Below are positions 28,092 through 38,100 of a stretch of DNA of 64,000 nucleotides, piece by piece. Position 1 is the first letter of the stretch, and each line of letters begins with the position of its first letter. This DNA is from Sphingobacterium tabacisoli. Lineage in GTDB: Bacteria > Bacteroidota > Bacteroidia > Sphingobacteriales > Sphingobacteriaceae. The position numbers and the translations under genes were made by a program. The stretch is from the NCBI RefSeq assembly GCF_017908035.1, contig NZ_JAEQMU010000006.1, positions 1-64,000 on the forward strand. Direction: 5' to 3'. Under the pieces are notes generated by a model. The model had not been told where the DNA came from and made no database searches. It saw only the letters and a list, made by a program, of their open reading frames with translations.

Positions 28092-29120
28092 TTAGTTCTT
28101 TTCGACCTGTATTTCGATATCAAAGAATCGAAGCATATCGACCACTGCTTTCATCGAATCCGTTCGTTTGATACGTCCAGATATTTTCTTGGTTGTATCT
28201 TGCTGTTTTATACCGATAGATACAGGGTACCATCGCTCCAACTCCTTAACGATAGTCTCTGCATCAGCATCATCAAAATAGAAATCTCCCTCTTTCCAGG
28301 CTATCACCGCTCCCGGATTACTCAACGTCTGTATAATAGGTCTTGTCTTTCCATCCAACTGAATGAACTGCTCAGCAGGCTTTAGCACAACAGGTTTACT
28401 GCCTTTATCAACGCTGGTCACTTGCACTGCCCCCTCTAGTAAAGTGACTGCCTTCGCACCTTCTCCCTTATACTGCCTGATATTAAAATGGGTACCCAGC
28501 ACCCGCACTTGCTGTCCATCTGTTTTTACGATAAATGGTAACTTCTGATTATGCGCAACTTCAAAATACGCTTCTCCGTCAATTGTTACTTCCCGTCTGT
28601 CACCTTGAAAACGAGCAGGAAAAACAATCTTCGAAGAAGCGTTAAGCCATACTGCAGTACCGTCTGAAAGTATAATCCGCAGTTGCTTTCCTCGTGCGGT
28701 CTCTACAATTTGTTCCTGATCAAGTAAATCCTCTTGATTTAGCTTCCGAAAATCCAAAGCTTGATCAGCACTAGCCAAATAGGCAATATTAGTATCTAAT
28801 CCATTTTGATCATCCAATAAAATGGTGTCTCCATTTGATAGCACAAGCTTTGATAAAGCCCCTGCATCCGCAAAAACTTCTCTCAATTGATTTTCACCGA
28901 GATACTGATGGTTAGTCGTACCACGATAAATCCAGATCGATGTAGACAAGAATATCAGCAATGCCGCGGCAACTACAGCCCATCGGCTTCTATAGAACGG
29001 AACAACTTTAGCATCGACAATAGCATCGAGACTGTAGTCTCCGTCCCGTTGGGCTTTGGCAACAATACCGCGCCACAGTTCATCCTTTTTGTACTTATTC
29101 GGTCTATTGGATAGCATCAT
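28092..29120 (-). CDS. FecR-family anti-sigma factor
   Basis: The 342-residue inner-membrane protein has a short cytoplasmic N-terminus (about 1-47) that would hold the sigma factor and one transmembrane helix (about 48-66, 'WAVVAAALLIFLSTSIWIY'). The periplasmic FecR domain follows ('VETARGKQLRIILSDGTAVWLN', 'GEAYFEVAHN', 'VRVLGTHFNI'), then a C-terminal DUF4974/STN-like domain ending near 340. It controls the SusC/SusD genes 50 bp downstream. Its sigma gene is 624 bp upstream, because dispersed element copy A lies between them, so FecR may depend on read-through or on a promoter inside the element. Confidence 0.93.
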   Translation of the reverse strand: MMLSNRPNKYKKDELWRGIVAKAQRDGDYSLDAIVDAKVVPFYRSRWAVVAAALLIFLSTSIWIYRGTTNHQYLGENQLREVFADAGALSKLVLSNGDTILLDDQNGLDTNIAYLASADQALDFRKLNQEDLLDQEQIVETARGKQLRIILSDGTAVWLNASSKIVFPARFQGDRREVTIDGEAYFEVAHNQKLPFIVKTDGQQVRVLGTHFNIRQYKGEGAKAVTLLEGAVQVTSVDKGSKPVVLKPAEQFIQLDGKTRPIIQTLSNPGAVIAWKEGDFYFDDADAETIVKELERWYPVSIGIKQQDTTKKISGRIKRTDSMKAVVDMLRFFDIEIQVEKN

Positions 29121-29234
29121 ATTTTTGAGTTCTATAGGTATAGTCTGTCTTTTTTTGAAAACATACTATGTTGGAATGAAATTTTTTGATTTTTTTTATT
29201 GTTTCTAGAAAAGTGAGGTATATAGTATTTAAGG

Positions 29235-29744
29235 AAGGTTTAAAATCAACATCTTCTTGTCGCTTGAGCCGCGACCAGGCTCTTCTTTCTCCTTGAACGA
29301 GAAAGAAGCAAAGAGTCAAGACGATGTAACCTATGTTCATCACGGCACATAAAGCTATACGTGCGGTTTCCTAGGTCGCCACAACGGTGCCCACCCATAG
29401 ACTGGAAATCCTTGGTAACTGCAATATGTACGATAATTTGTGGATAGCTTTATGGCCTTAGTCTCCATATTTTACAAGGTCGTTTCTTTCACTTCTTCTT
29501 AATTATACACAAATAGTTATTTGATGTCCGCCGTTCTCAAAATGGTTTTGGCTTATTTGAGCTTGAAAGTTGTCATGATTAGAAAACAGACTGTTTGCAT
29601 TTGCTTCCACTTTGGACATGGTCACCTTGGCGGGTTGCCAATTGTAGGAATGGAAATCCGTTGTGGCAAGCCGGCACAGTGACGAGTTTTGGTTACTTTT
29701 GAGGGAAAAGTAACATGCCTTGCGCCGGCAGAGAGGCGCACCTT
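29235..29744 (+). repeat. Dispersed repeat element, copy A (about 510 bp)
   Basis: This copy shares one sequence with 40826-41336 (inverted) and 45031-45560. The left end is AAGGTTTAAAAT (29235-29246), then GAGCC...GGCTC and the hairpin CTTCTTTCTC/GAGAAAGAAG. A nearly invariant core runs from AAAGCTAT (29351) to ATAGCTTT (29451), whose ends are complementary. Towards the right lies a hairpin GTTACTTTT/AAAAGTAAC near 29693-29715. The right end abuts the stop codon of the sigma gene. There is no transposase; a 79-codon minus-strand frame here also appears in copy C and follows from the repeat. Apart from the element, 29121-29234 shows nothing. Confidence 0.8.
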
Positions 29745-30302
29745 TTAAAACTTAATGAAAAACAAAAACAGCAACCAAGTAGCTTTATCTCCAAACCGCA
29801 GCTTTAAACGTTTCAAAGCAGATGAGATTTGGTTTCTCACCGTTTGAACCGATATACCTAGTTTATCGGCGATCTGTTGAGCAGAAAGATTTTCAAAACG
29901 GCTCAATAGAAACACTTCCCGCATCTTATCAGGCATTGATTCAATTTCTTTCTTTACCAATTGATTTTCTTCTGAAAAATCATCCTGTTCACCCTCCTGA
30001 AAACTATAATCCCAATACTCTTCTTGCTCATTGAGCGGTACAAAAATCGGAAGCTTGTCTCGCTGTGCATAGAAATCATATATCTTATGCCTCAACATAG
30101 ACAATAGATACCCCTGTATATTAGTCTTCACATGCCAATATCCTCTATTTTTCCATATAATATAAAATACGTCTTGAGTTATATCCGACGCATCCTCTTC
30201 TCGGGGGAGTTTCTGAAGAGCCATACGGTACACTTTTTTCCAATAGCTATCGAATAGCTTTTTAAAAGCTATAGGATCAGCATCATTGATCGCCTGTACC
30301 AT
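29745..30302 (-). CDS. ECF-type RNA polymerase sigma factor
   Basis: I start at the ATG at 30302 (185 codons); a TTG at 30323 would add seven. Region 2 is 'AFKKLFDSYWKKVYRMALQ' to 'DASDITQDVFYIIWKNRG', and region 4 is 'MPDKMREVFLLSRFENLSAQQIADKLGISVQTVRNQISSALKRLK'. It ends in the hydrophobic tail 'WLLFLFFIKF', common in Bacteroidetes ECF factors of SusCD loci. It should drive transcription of the SusC/SusD/accessory genes once released by FecR. It is the first gene of the locus, but the repeat element separates it from fecR. Confidence 0.92.
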   Translation of the reverse strand: MVQAINDADPIAFKKLFDSYWKKVYRMALQKLPREEDASDITQDVFYIIWKNRGYWHVKTNIQGYLLSMLRHKIYDFYAQRDKLPIFVPLNEQEEYWDYSFQEGEQDDFSEENQLVKKEIESMPDKMREVFLLSRFENLSAQQIADKLGISVQTVRNQISSALKRLKLRFGDKATWLLFLFFIKF

Positions 30303-30393
30303 TTCAAGATCTTCCCTGTTCAAAATGCGATGGGTTTATCCGTATTTAGATGAGTTAGTGTAAATTCAGATGCCAAGTATAAGAAAAAACACG

Positions 30394-30431
30394 TAAAAAA
30401 AAAACCGTTGATGAAAATGATCACCAACGGC
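30394..30431 (-). terminator. Terminator of the second sigma/SusCD/TlpA locus
   Basis: On the minus strand GCCGTTGGTG...ATCAACGG is followed by at least eight T. It lies 56 bp beyond the last TlpA stop and 92 bp before the start of the next sigma gene, separating the two parallel loci. Confidence 0.85.
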
Positions 30432-30486
30432 TTTACACACTAACTATTAAGTATCACTTATCAAAGTGACAATCTTATATCTCTAC

Positions 30487-31518
30487 TTAATTCCCAAAAA
30501 GCTTCACCAAATAGGCCTCAAGCTCTTTACCACGTAAGTTTTTCGCAACAATCTTACCATCAGGTCCGATTAAAAATGTCGTTGGCAACGTAGTCACTGC
30601 AAACTGGCTTACCGCAATCGCATCATCACCTGACTTGTCGTGCATCTGTAACCAAGGCAATTGCTGATTCTTCAACGCATTCTTCCAAGCCGTTTCACTT
30701 TTATCTGTTGAAATACTCAGAATCTCAAAAGGTGCCTTTCCTTTATATTTGGCATACACCTCTTTTAGCGTCTTGAATTCTTCAATACAAGGACCGCACC
30801 ATGATGCCCAAAAGTCCAACAAAACATAATTACCGCGAAGCGAAGCAAAGTTCAACTGTTCTCCTTTTTCATTTGCCAAAGCAAAATCCTTGACGATAGC
30901 CCCTTCTTTAGAAAGCAAGGCCCCTTTAATCTGGTTGCCGGCCGACTTGCCAAAATAAGTTTGCTTCACCGCAGAAGAAAGACCTTCATACGATTTTAAC
31001 GCATCTTCTGGCGTCATCACTTTACCATAACGCTCTAACAAAAAAGCGGACCCAAAGACATCTTTGTTTTTAGCAACTACCTCTGCGATAATAGCAGCTC
31101 CATTATCACCATGCCCTTCTAGTGCAGCAAAATACTGATTCAACACATCATGCGACTTTGAACCAGATACTTTCGACGTGTAGAATGACTCTAGATCACC
31201 TTCTACCACAACTGTTCCAGGCTCATCCACTAAAACACCAAAAGGTGCATAGCCCCCATGTTTTTTGGACTCTGCTTCTGAAGCCAACATATGTCTCGTT
31301 GGCACAGTAAATGGAAGCTCAATACGCCAAGCCCCATTTTCAACAACTGTCGTATCGTTATCTCCGGTGATATTATTGTATAAATACACTTTAGTACTAT
31401 TGTACTTTGGATCGACTTTCCCAACCAAGACTACTTTATCTGAAGTCTGTGCCTGTACACTGAAAAACGAAAGTACCGATAAGGTGAATACACCTACAAT
31501 TGATCTTAACTTTATCAT
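30487..31518 (-). CDS. TlpA-family thiol-disulfide oxidoreductase (DUF4369 N-domain)
   Basis: The 343-residue protein has a signal peptide ('VLSFFSVQAQ'). The DUF4369 domain covers about 24-115 ('VLVGKVDPKYNSTKVYLYNN'), then a linker and the thioredoxin fold with 'LLDFWASWCGPCIEEFK' (Cys241, Cys244) and 'TLPTTFLIGPDGKI'. It is the last gene of its locus, 6 bp after a second TlpA gene, with the terminator just downstream. It mirrors the TlpA pair at 19.4-21.7 kb. Confidence 0.92.
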   Translation of the reverse strand: MIKLRSIVGVFTLSVLSFFSVQAQTSDKVVLVGKVDPKYNSTKVYLYNNITGDNDTTVVENGAWRIELPFTVPTRHMLASEAESKKHGGYAPFGVLVDEPGTVVVEGDLESFYTSKVSGSKSHDVLNQYFAALEGHGDNGAAIIAEVVAKNKDVFGSAFLLERYGKVMTPEDALKSYEGLSSAVKQTYFGKSAGNQIKGALLSKEGAIVKDFALANEKGEQLNFASLRGNYVLLDFWASWCGPCIEEFKTLKEVYAKYKGKAPFEILSISTDKSETAWKNALKNQQLPWLQMHDKSGDDAIAVSQFAVTTLPTTFLIGPDGKIVAKNLRGKELEAYLVKLFGN

Positions 31519-31524
31519 AGTATA

Positions 31525-32658
31525 CTAGTTTAAAAGTTCTGCTAATTTCTCATGCAATTGCTCACCTCTCAAGTCTTTAGCAACAATTTTCCCTGTTGGA
31601 TCGATTAAGTAGTTCTGTGGCACGCCACGTACTCCGTACATTTTAGCAACCTCGTTATTCCAAAATTTCAAGTCACTCACATTTGTCCAAGTCAACTTAT
31701 CGTCCTCTATAGCTTTCAACCAGTTTGCTTTCTTACCGGGTTGATCTAAAGAAACTCCTAGAACTGTAAAGTTCTTGTCTTTGAATTTTTCAAATGCAGC
31801 TACCACGTTCGGGTTCTCCGCACGGCAAGGTCCACACCATGAAGCCCAAAAATCCAAAAGCACATATTTACCTCGGAAATCGGATAATTTCACTGGATTA
31901 TCATTCACATCGTTCTGTGTGAAATCAGGTGCCATCACACCTACTGCTGTAGTTTTTGCTGCGTGAATCTGCTTTGCGAACTCCAATCCAACCTCTGATT
32001 CACGTATTGATGTTGCCAAAGCATTATAAGCGGGCTCCATTTCTAACACCGTCTTTCCTGCCTGCAATTGATCCTGTATAGCGATCAAGCTAAAATAAGA
32101 AGATGGGTTTTTAGCGATATAGTCTTCCTGTAGTTCACGCTTTTTGTTTGCAAAAACCATGTACTGATCACGAAGAGGTGTCGCAAATGACTCGTCCTGG
32201 CGCTGCTCTGGTGTAGCACTACTGTATTTCATATTGATATCCTTGATTCCATCCTCAGACTCTTTCAGCATATTTTGATAAGCTGTATAAGCCGTCTGCA
32301 ATGCAGAACCTTTAATAACCGCCGTTTTCAAAGAATCTTTCGCCTGAATAACAGTTTTACCCTTATCCACATAAAAGCCTACCATATCCGTATTATAGCT
32401 CACACGGTTCCAACCCTTATTTTCTTGATCGTAGATCATGTATACCATCGTAGGACCATTAGCCTCCCCTTTAAAAGAAAACTTACCCTTTACTACTGCT
32501 ACTGAATCCAACACTTCGCTACTTGGCGTACGGATCGACATAAATACCTTGCCTTCTTTTTGAGGGGATTGTATTTTTCCTTCAATACTGAAATTTGACT
32601 TTTGTGCCATCGCTGCACCTGGTAGTGCCAACAACAACATCATTTTTAAAACTCTCAT
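31525..32658 (-). CDS. TlpA-family thiol-disulfide oxidoreductase (DUF4369 N-domain)
   Basis: The 377-residue protein has a signal peptide ('LLLALPGAAMAQ'). The DUF4369 domain reads 'FSIEGKIQSPQKEGKVFM', followed by a long helical linker. The thioredoxin domain has 'LLDFWASWCGPCRAENP' (Cys275, Cys278) and 'GVPQNYLIDPTGKI'. It is closer in sequence to the 388-residue protein at 19.4 kb ('WASWCGPCRAENP', 'AKDLRGEQL' against 'AKNLRGDDL') than to its own downstream neighbour. A strong hairpin lies in the 73-bp gap separating it from the metallopeptidase-like gene upstream. Confidence 0.92.
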   Translation of the reverse strand: MRVLKMMLLLALPGAAMAQKSNFSIEGKIQSPQKEGKVFMSIRTPSSEVLDSVAVVKGKFSFKGEANGPTMVYMIYDQENKGWNRVSYNTDMVGFYVDKGKTVIQAKDSLKTAVIKGSALQTAYTAYQNMLKESEDGIKDINMKYSSATPEQRQDESFATPLRDQYMVFANKKRELQEDYIAKNPSSYFSLIAIQDQLQAGKTVLEMEPAYNALATSIRESEVGLEFAKQIHAAKTTAVGVMAPDFTQNDVNDNPVKLSDFRGKYVLLDFWASWCGPCRAENPNVVAAFEKFKDKNFTVLGVSLDQPGKKANWLKAIEDDKLTWTNVSDLKFWNNEVAKMYGVRGVPQNYLIDPTGKIVAKDLRGEQLHEKLAELLN

Positions 32659-32693
32659 CTATCTATTAATTTTAACGTATTAGCATATATCAA

Positions 32694-32721
32694 GATCGGC
32701 AGGTCAATGTACCTGCCGATC
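32694..32721 (-). other. Strong hairpin inside the second SusCD/TlpA operon
   Basis: Perfect 11-bp arms GATCGGCAGGT (32694-32704) and ACCTGCCGATC (32711-32721) flank a 6-nt loop in the gap between the metallopeptidase-like gene and the first TlpA gene. No T run follows on the minus strand, so an mRNA-stabilising or processing hairpin is more likely than a terminator. Confidence 0.65.
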
Positions 32722-32728
32722 GTACTTT

Positions 32729-33655
32729 CTATTGAAAGCTATTTAATTTTTCACGGTATTTATTACCTGCTGCCTGGATATCCCAGTTGTACTCCTTTTT
32801 CAGATATTCGGTAAGTACTTTATACTTTTCCGTTCTCTTTGGACTATTATCCAAATACTTCGTTTTAATATTATCAAAAGACTCCAAGACAAGTAAGCTC
32901 AACCATTGCGATAAATCAGTATCATAAGTTCTAGAGCCAGATGCTGAAACATAGCCCCTTTCAGCGGCCATCTTGGTCAATTCTGCTTGACGAATTTCAA
33001 TTGCCTCTTCTGAGTTTCCAGGGTAATTTTTAGAAATCTCATCCATTATCTTTCCATTATCATAAGGCATACCCGCAGCCTCAAATCCTGGAATCTCTTG
33101 TTCCATCCGCTGTACAAGCATATTAGACAAACTACTCCAAACCATACGCGTCACCACTGAATCTTGATAATAATGCGTTTCAGGAACCGTAATAGGCTGT
33201 GCATCCTTTACCTTATTTGGCCAACACACGATAAGCCGGGTTCGGCCAAGTGCATGAATATTCTTCTCCCAATATGATCCATCATACGTTTTCACAAAGA
33301 AAAATTCTCGAGGAAATACCCGACGGACGTAGTCGGTCGAAACATTATGCAATAACGTGTCTACAAACATAATAGCACTGGGCTTCATTTCTTCTGCCAA
33401 AGGTGTAGCTCCATAACGATTACCTGGGTCTTGCATTAAAATCGAATTTGTTACTTCTTTCGCATCTTTGAAGTTAAGGCGTAACCACAAATCATAGGTT
33501 TTAAACATTTCCTTAATGACTGGTAACTCATCTTCTTTAGGTGAAAAACGCTCTTCAAAACCAAATTCTTCTGAAGCGCTTATCTTATCGTCCTTTTTAC
33601 ATGCATTTACTAGGAGCAAAACTGCCACTAAGCAAATTGAAAATATCTTTTTCAT
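32729..33655 (-). CDS. Mx1-type putative zinc metallopeptidase lipoprotein lacking its HExxH site
   Basis: I start at the ATG at 33655 (308 residues; lipobox 'LLVNAC'); the frame extends 23 codons further. The architecture matches SusCD-linked putative zinc-binding metallopeptidases: a C-terminal 'KYKVLTEYLKKEYNWDIQ...YREKLNSF' block and a 'GYVSASGS...' segment. Where the family has HEFAH followed by an ED-type motif, this protein has SSLSN (174-178), and TDLSQ (246-250) replaces EDFAE. Both histidines and the catalytic Glu are missing, so peptidase activity is unlikely; a binding role is inferred. It lies 4 bp after SusD and before two TlpA genes. Confidence 0.65.
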   Translation of the reverse strand: MKKIFSICLVAVLLLVNACKKDDKISASEEFGFEERFSPKEDELPVIKEMFKTYDLWLRLNFKDAKEVTNSILMQDPGNRYGATPLAEEMKPSAIMFVDTLLHNVSTDYVRRVFPREFFFVKTYDGSYWEKNIHALGRTRLIVCWPNKVKDAQPITVPETHYYQDSVVTRMVWSSLSNMLVQRMEQEIPGFEAAGMPYDNGKIMDEISKNYPGNSEEAIEIRQAELTKMAAERGYVSASGSRTYDTDLSQWLSLLVLESFDNIKTKYLDNSPKRTEKYKVLTEYLKKEYNWDIQAAGNKYREKLNSFQ

Positions 33656-33659
33656 TTTT

Positions 33660-35123
33660 CTATCTTGGATTAATTGGCATATTCGGTGAATTATTCTGCT
33701 CAGATTCTGGAATCTGCAACACATATCTCGGGTCGTTTTTCTTCAGTACAAATTCCTGACTATTTTTATAGATATGCTTGATTTCCGGTTTTCCTAGACG
33801 TCTCAAATCAAAGAAACGCAAACCAGCGTCGAAAGCTGTTTCGAGGCGACGCTCATCAAGCACACGTTTCAAAATATCGTTCTTATCTGTATAATCAGAT
33901 TCTTGAAGCCCGACGAAACTTCCTTTCTTGTATCTCGTCACCAACAGCTTATTGATATCAGCCAACGCCTTACCGTATTCCAGTTTACGGGCATATGCCT
34001 CTGCTCGTATTACATAGGCCTCACTTGCTTTCAGTCCAATAAAGAACCAATTTCTATCCTGTGTAGCAAACATATTATAGACGGTCTTTCCCACTAGAGC
34101 TGCCCCCTGTATACTAAAATCCTCAAATGAATCAAAGATATATTGGCGGTAGTCTACCAAATCCCCGTTACGCTTGGTTAACTGTAATAGTTCTTCTGTT
34201 GGTTTAGCTGCTGCCTGATAATAATAAAAGAAGTTTTGATTTGCTCTTCCAGCCGTAAAAAACAAAATTTCATTATTATAATCGGTATCAATAAAACCAA
34301 AATTACCAGAAAACGCATATTTGAGTTCAGCTGCTTTATCAATATGAGTCTGCATGGTATTCATATCCGATAGACGGACTGAAGCCATTACTTCGGAAGC
34401 ATAATCGATCGCCTTGTCATACTTACCCATAAATAAGGCTACGCGAGCGTTCAAAAGCTGTACCGTTGTGATATTAAATCTAAAACGATCATTCCCTGGC
34501 TTTCCTTGTAATAAAGTTTCTGCCTGTTTTAGATCGCTTTCAATTTGTGCCCAAACCTTTTCAATGGGCTGCCGTACGTTATCTTTGCTAAATTCGTTGA
34601 CATCTTCCGCATCCAATGGCATCGGTACTCCAGGAAGATCGAGGTTTTCTGGAGCGTACACATCCGCATACATATTGATCAGGTAAAAATACGCATAAGC
34701 ACGAAGGGCATAAGCCTCCCCTTTTACCTGATCATATTTCTTCTTCTCTGACGCATCCGGGGTTATACCTGCAAATTTATCCAATACAGTATTCGCATAG
34801 AATATAGTCTGATACAATTGCCCCCAATAAGGATCAATAGGCTCACCTAACATATGCGAAGACGAAAACACAAACCAAGGCTCTTCCGCCGCGCCTAATT
34901 TATATGTTGTATTGAGGTTAACCATAGCGTTATCAGTCATCAACTCCGTTCTAAGGAAATAATCCCTTCTAGGATACCCTCCAAGCAAGATAGATTCGTA
35001 ATCGCTTATCGTCTCTGGCTTCATGCCATTGACTGGTGTAATATCCAACAGGCCTGTACAGGATGATAGTCCGAGACCAACAGTCATAGCAACAAAAAGA
35101 AATGATTTAAATATATTTTTCAT
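33660..35123 (-). CDS. SusD/RagB-family nutrient-binding lipoprotein
   Basis: The 487-residue protein has a lipobox in 'GLGLSSC'. RagB marks are 'QVKGEAYALRAYAYFYLINMYAD', 'LLNARVALFMGKYDKAIDYASEV', 'KASEAYVIRAEAYARKLEYGKAL' and the terminal block 'LDERRLETAFDAGLRFFDLRRL'. It starts 14 bp after SusC and pairs with it. The next gene begins 4 bp after its stop, so it is translated from the same mRNA as the accessory lipoprotein. Confidence 0.93.
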   Translation of the reverse strand: MKNIFKSFLFVAMTVGLGLSSCTGLLDITPVNGMKPETISDYESILLGGYPRRDYFLRTELMTDNAMVNLNTTYKLGAAEEPWFVFSSSHMLGEPIDPYWGQLYQTIFYANTVLDKFAGITPDASEKKKYDQVKGEAYALRAYAYFYLINMYADVYAPENLDLPGVPMPLDAEDVNEFSKDNVRQPIEKVWAQIESDLKQAETLLQGKPGNDRFRFNITTVQLLNARVALFMGKYDKAIDYASEVMASVRLSDMNTMQTHIDKAAELKYAFSGNFGFIDTDYNNEILFFTAGRANQNFFYYYQAAAKPTEELLQLTKRNGDLVDYRQYIFDSFEDFSIQGAALVGKTVYNMFATQDRNWFFIGLKASEAYVIRAEAYARKLEYGKALADINKLLVTRYKKGSFVGLQESDYTDKNDILKRVLDERRLETAFDAGLRFFDLRRLGKPEIKHIYKNSQEFVLKKNDPRYVLQIPESEQNNSPNMPINPR

Positions 35124-35137
35124 ATTATTTACCGAGT

Positions 35138-38100
35138 TTAAAATTGAACTTGTAATGTTGCTGAATATGATCTTGGAACTGGTAGATAGGTATTTCCAAA
35201 AGACACTGCAACATACCGAGTATCTCCATAAGTCATATTACTACCCTGTGCTTCAGGATCCTGACCTTTCAACTTACTATTTTTCCATACATACAGATTG
35301 TTCCCTTGCAACATCATTCGAATATTCTGGATTCCCATTGCTCTCAATCTTGGTGTAAAATAATCGTAGGAAATAGAAAGATTCTGTAAGCGAAGAAAAT
35401 TACCCTTCACTGTTCTCAGATCCGAATTATCATACATCTTAGCATTATAAGGATTGGCTCCTGTAACACCTAGTTCAAAAGCACTATCTTCTAATTTTGG
35501 AATGTCCGTAATCAACTCATCTCCGGGTTTACGCCATCTATCCACCCACTCTCTAGACATATTCTGTGTTGGCTCTGGGAATGACAAGGCCCAGCCGTTT
35601 GAAAGATTACGTAAACGCATCACATTTCCATAACTACCAATTAATAATCCAGAAAGGGTAAAGCCTTTATACGAGAAAGTATTGGTAAAACCAAGCTGTG
35701 TTGTTGGTGTTACCGGACCTTCGTATTTCAATCCGTCCAATTTGTTCATACCGTACAACACCTTTTCACCTTCTTTATTCGTATAGAAAGTAGCACGTCC
35801 ATCTTGGTTCAGTCCAGCATAACGGTACGACCAAAGCCCGTCAATTGGCTTGCCTACTACCGCAGATGCTGCATATTTCGAACGCTTGGCATCGGTCAAA
35901 CTACCATAGGAAGGAGCAGAGTTGACATCCAATACTTCGTTTTTATTATAGCCATAATTAATATTTGTAGACCATCTAAAATCCTTGGTATCTATATTAA
36001 TCGAGTTAATTGAGAATTCCCAACCACTGTTGCGCATCGACGCCCAGTTTACCTGGATCTCATTGAAACCAGTTACTTGAGAGACTTGCTTTGAGCCTAA
36101 CAAATCGGTTCCCTTTTTATTGTACCATTCCACATTGGCCATCAAACGACGCTTAAAGAAACCTGCCTCTAAAGCAACGTTGCTCGTATAGGTTTGTTCC
36201 CACTTTAAATAAGGATTTTTAGGAGCACTAATTACCAAGAAGTTCACAGGATTATCCACATTGACTTGACCAACCCGAGCCACTAAATCAGAATAAGCTT
36301 GTGACGCGACATTTCCTTGACTACCATAAGATCCCTTAAGTGTTAAATAAGACACCCAATTTACATCACGAAGGAATTCTTCTTCTTTCATCTGATAGTT
36401 TGCACCTATTGCCCATAATGGCTGAAACATTTGATTCGTTTTCAAACCAAAGCGATTAGAACCATCCGTACGCATATTAAAGCTTACTGTATAGCGATTG
36501 TCGTAAGTATAGTTGGCAGCTCCAAAATAAGAAACTGCAGCAGACTCGTCCAATTGCTCTGTCCAATATGGTAACCCCATCTTTTTCATAAGATCAAACT
36601 GCGGAATCTGTTGATGGGCACGATCATGGGCATAACCATACACTTCTGTAGTCTCTCCTTCTGTTTTAGATTTGCGGATTTCCTGTCCAACCATCAAGTT
36701 CAAGTAATGTTTCTCTTTAAAGAAAGGATTATATATCAATTGATTTCTAAATGTAATGGAACCATTTTTAGAGCCTTTTCCTTTACGGTAACCACCGTCT
36801 CTCCAAATTTCGGTATAAACACCGTCGATCAACTCTGTATTAGTCTGTTTTCTACTACGCACGAAAAAGCTATCTTCCAAAGAGATATCGATATCTGTAG
36901 TATGTTGCTTTGAATAGCTAAATAGAGAGGTAAATGTTAAATCTTTATAGAATTTCCACTCTAAATCCACTGACGAACGTAACCCAAAGTTTTTCGAATC
37001 TCTCCAGCCCTGCTCCCTATTCTCCATAAAGTTATACTTTAAGGTATTTTGATAGAAATAGCTGTATTTTCCATCTTCGTCAAATGCTGGTTGTGCACGG
37101 GTTGTATAAATAGCCCACTCATAAGGGTTCTCTCGGGAATCCATCGCAAAGAAACTCTTATTATCCCGCGCATTGATATCCATCATCACACCCAAACGCA
37201 TTTTTGGGGTCAAGTAAGTATAAGCTTTCAGTGATCCTGTATAGGTCTTTTGTCCCACGCCTTTAGCTGTCGCTTGGTCATCCAAGTAGGATCCAGACGC
37301 GTAAAACGTCGTTTTCTCATCACCTCCTGAAATACTCAAGTTCTGGCGATTCGTCAACGAATTTCTGAACAAATGTTGGAACCAGTCCGTATTTACTTCT
37401 TCCAACATACGTACTTTATCTTCAAACTGATTCCAAGTAATTTTCTTATCACTGGCATCAATAAAATAACGCTCGAAGTCAGACACTGTACCATATTCTC
37501 CTACGCGAGGGCTTGAGGCATTAAATAAACTCCTGTCCAACATCTCCAAGTTCACACCAATACGCTCCTTGGAGTTCATCATATAGGCATCCTCGATACG
37601 TGGACGCTCTCCCATCGATAAAGTACTGGAGAAATTAATACGTGTTTTTCCGGCTTTACCTTTTTTGGAGGTGATCACGATTACCCCGTTGGCGGCTTTT
37701 GTACCATAAATCGCCGTAGCGGCGGCATCTTTCAACACGTTTATACTTTCGATATCCTCGACGTTAACGCCACCAATACCCGAAGCGATCAGGTTACGGT
37801 TGGTCATGATATCATCTACGGATACATTTACCGCGTCATCCAGGATAATACCGTCTACCACCCATAGCGGCTGCACGTTACCACTCAATGCTGCTGTACC
37901 ACGAATACGAATCTGTGGCATCGCACCAGGGGCACCTGAGGTACTCATCACCGTCAATCCCGGGACCTGACCCTGAAGCAACTTATCGATATTCGGCTGG
38001 AATATCGTCTCCAGCTGCTCCATATTGACCGAAGCAACCGATCCTGTCAATGATTTTTTCTGCAAACTCTGATATCCCGTTACCACGACATCATCTAATT

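Noticed and set aside
29104..29343. 79-codon minus-strand frame, also seen at 44952-45137 (starting MMNIGY...)
   Set aside because: It is encoded by the end of the dispersed element and reappears only because the DNA is repeated; it overlaps the fecR start in copy A.
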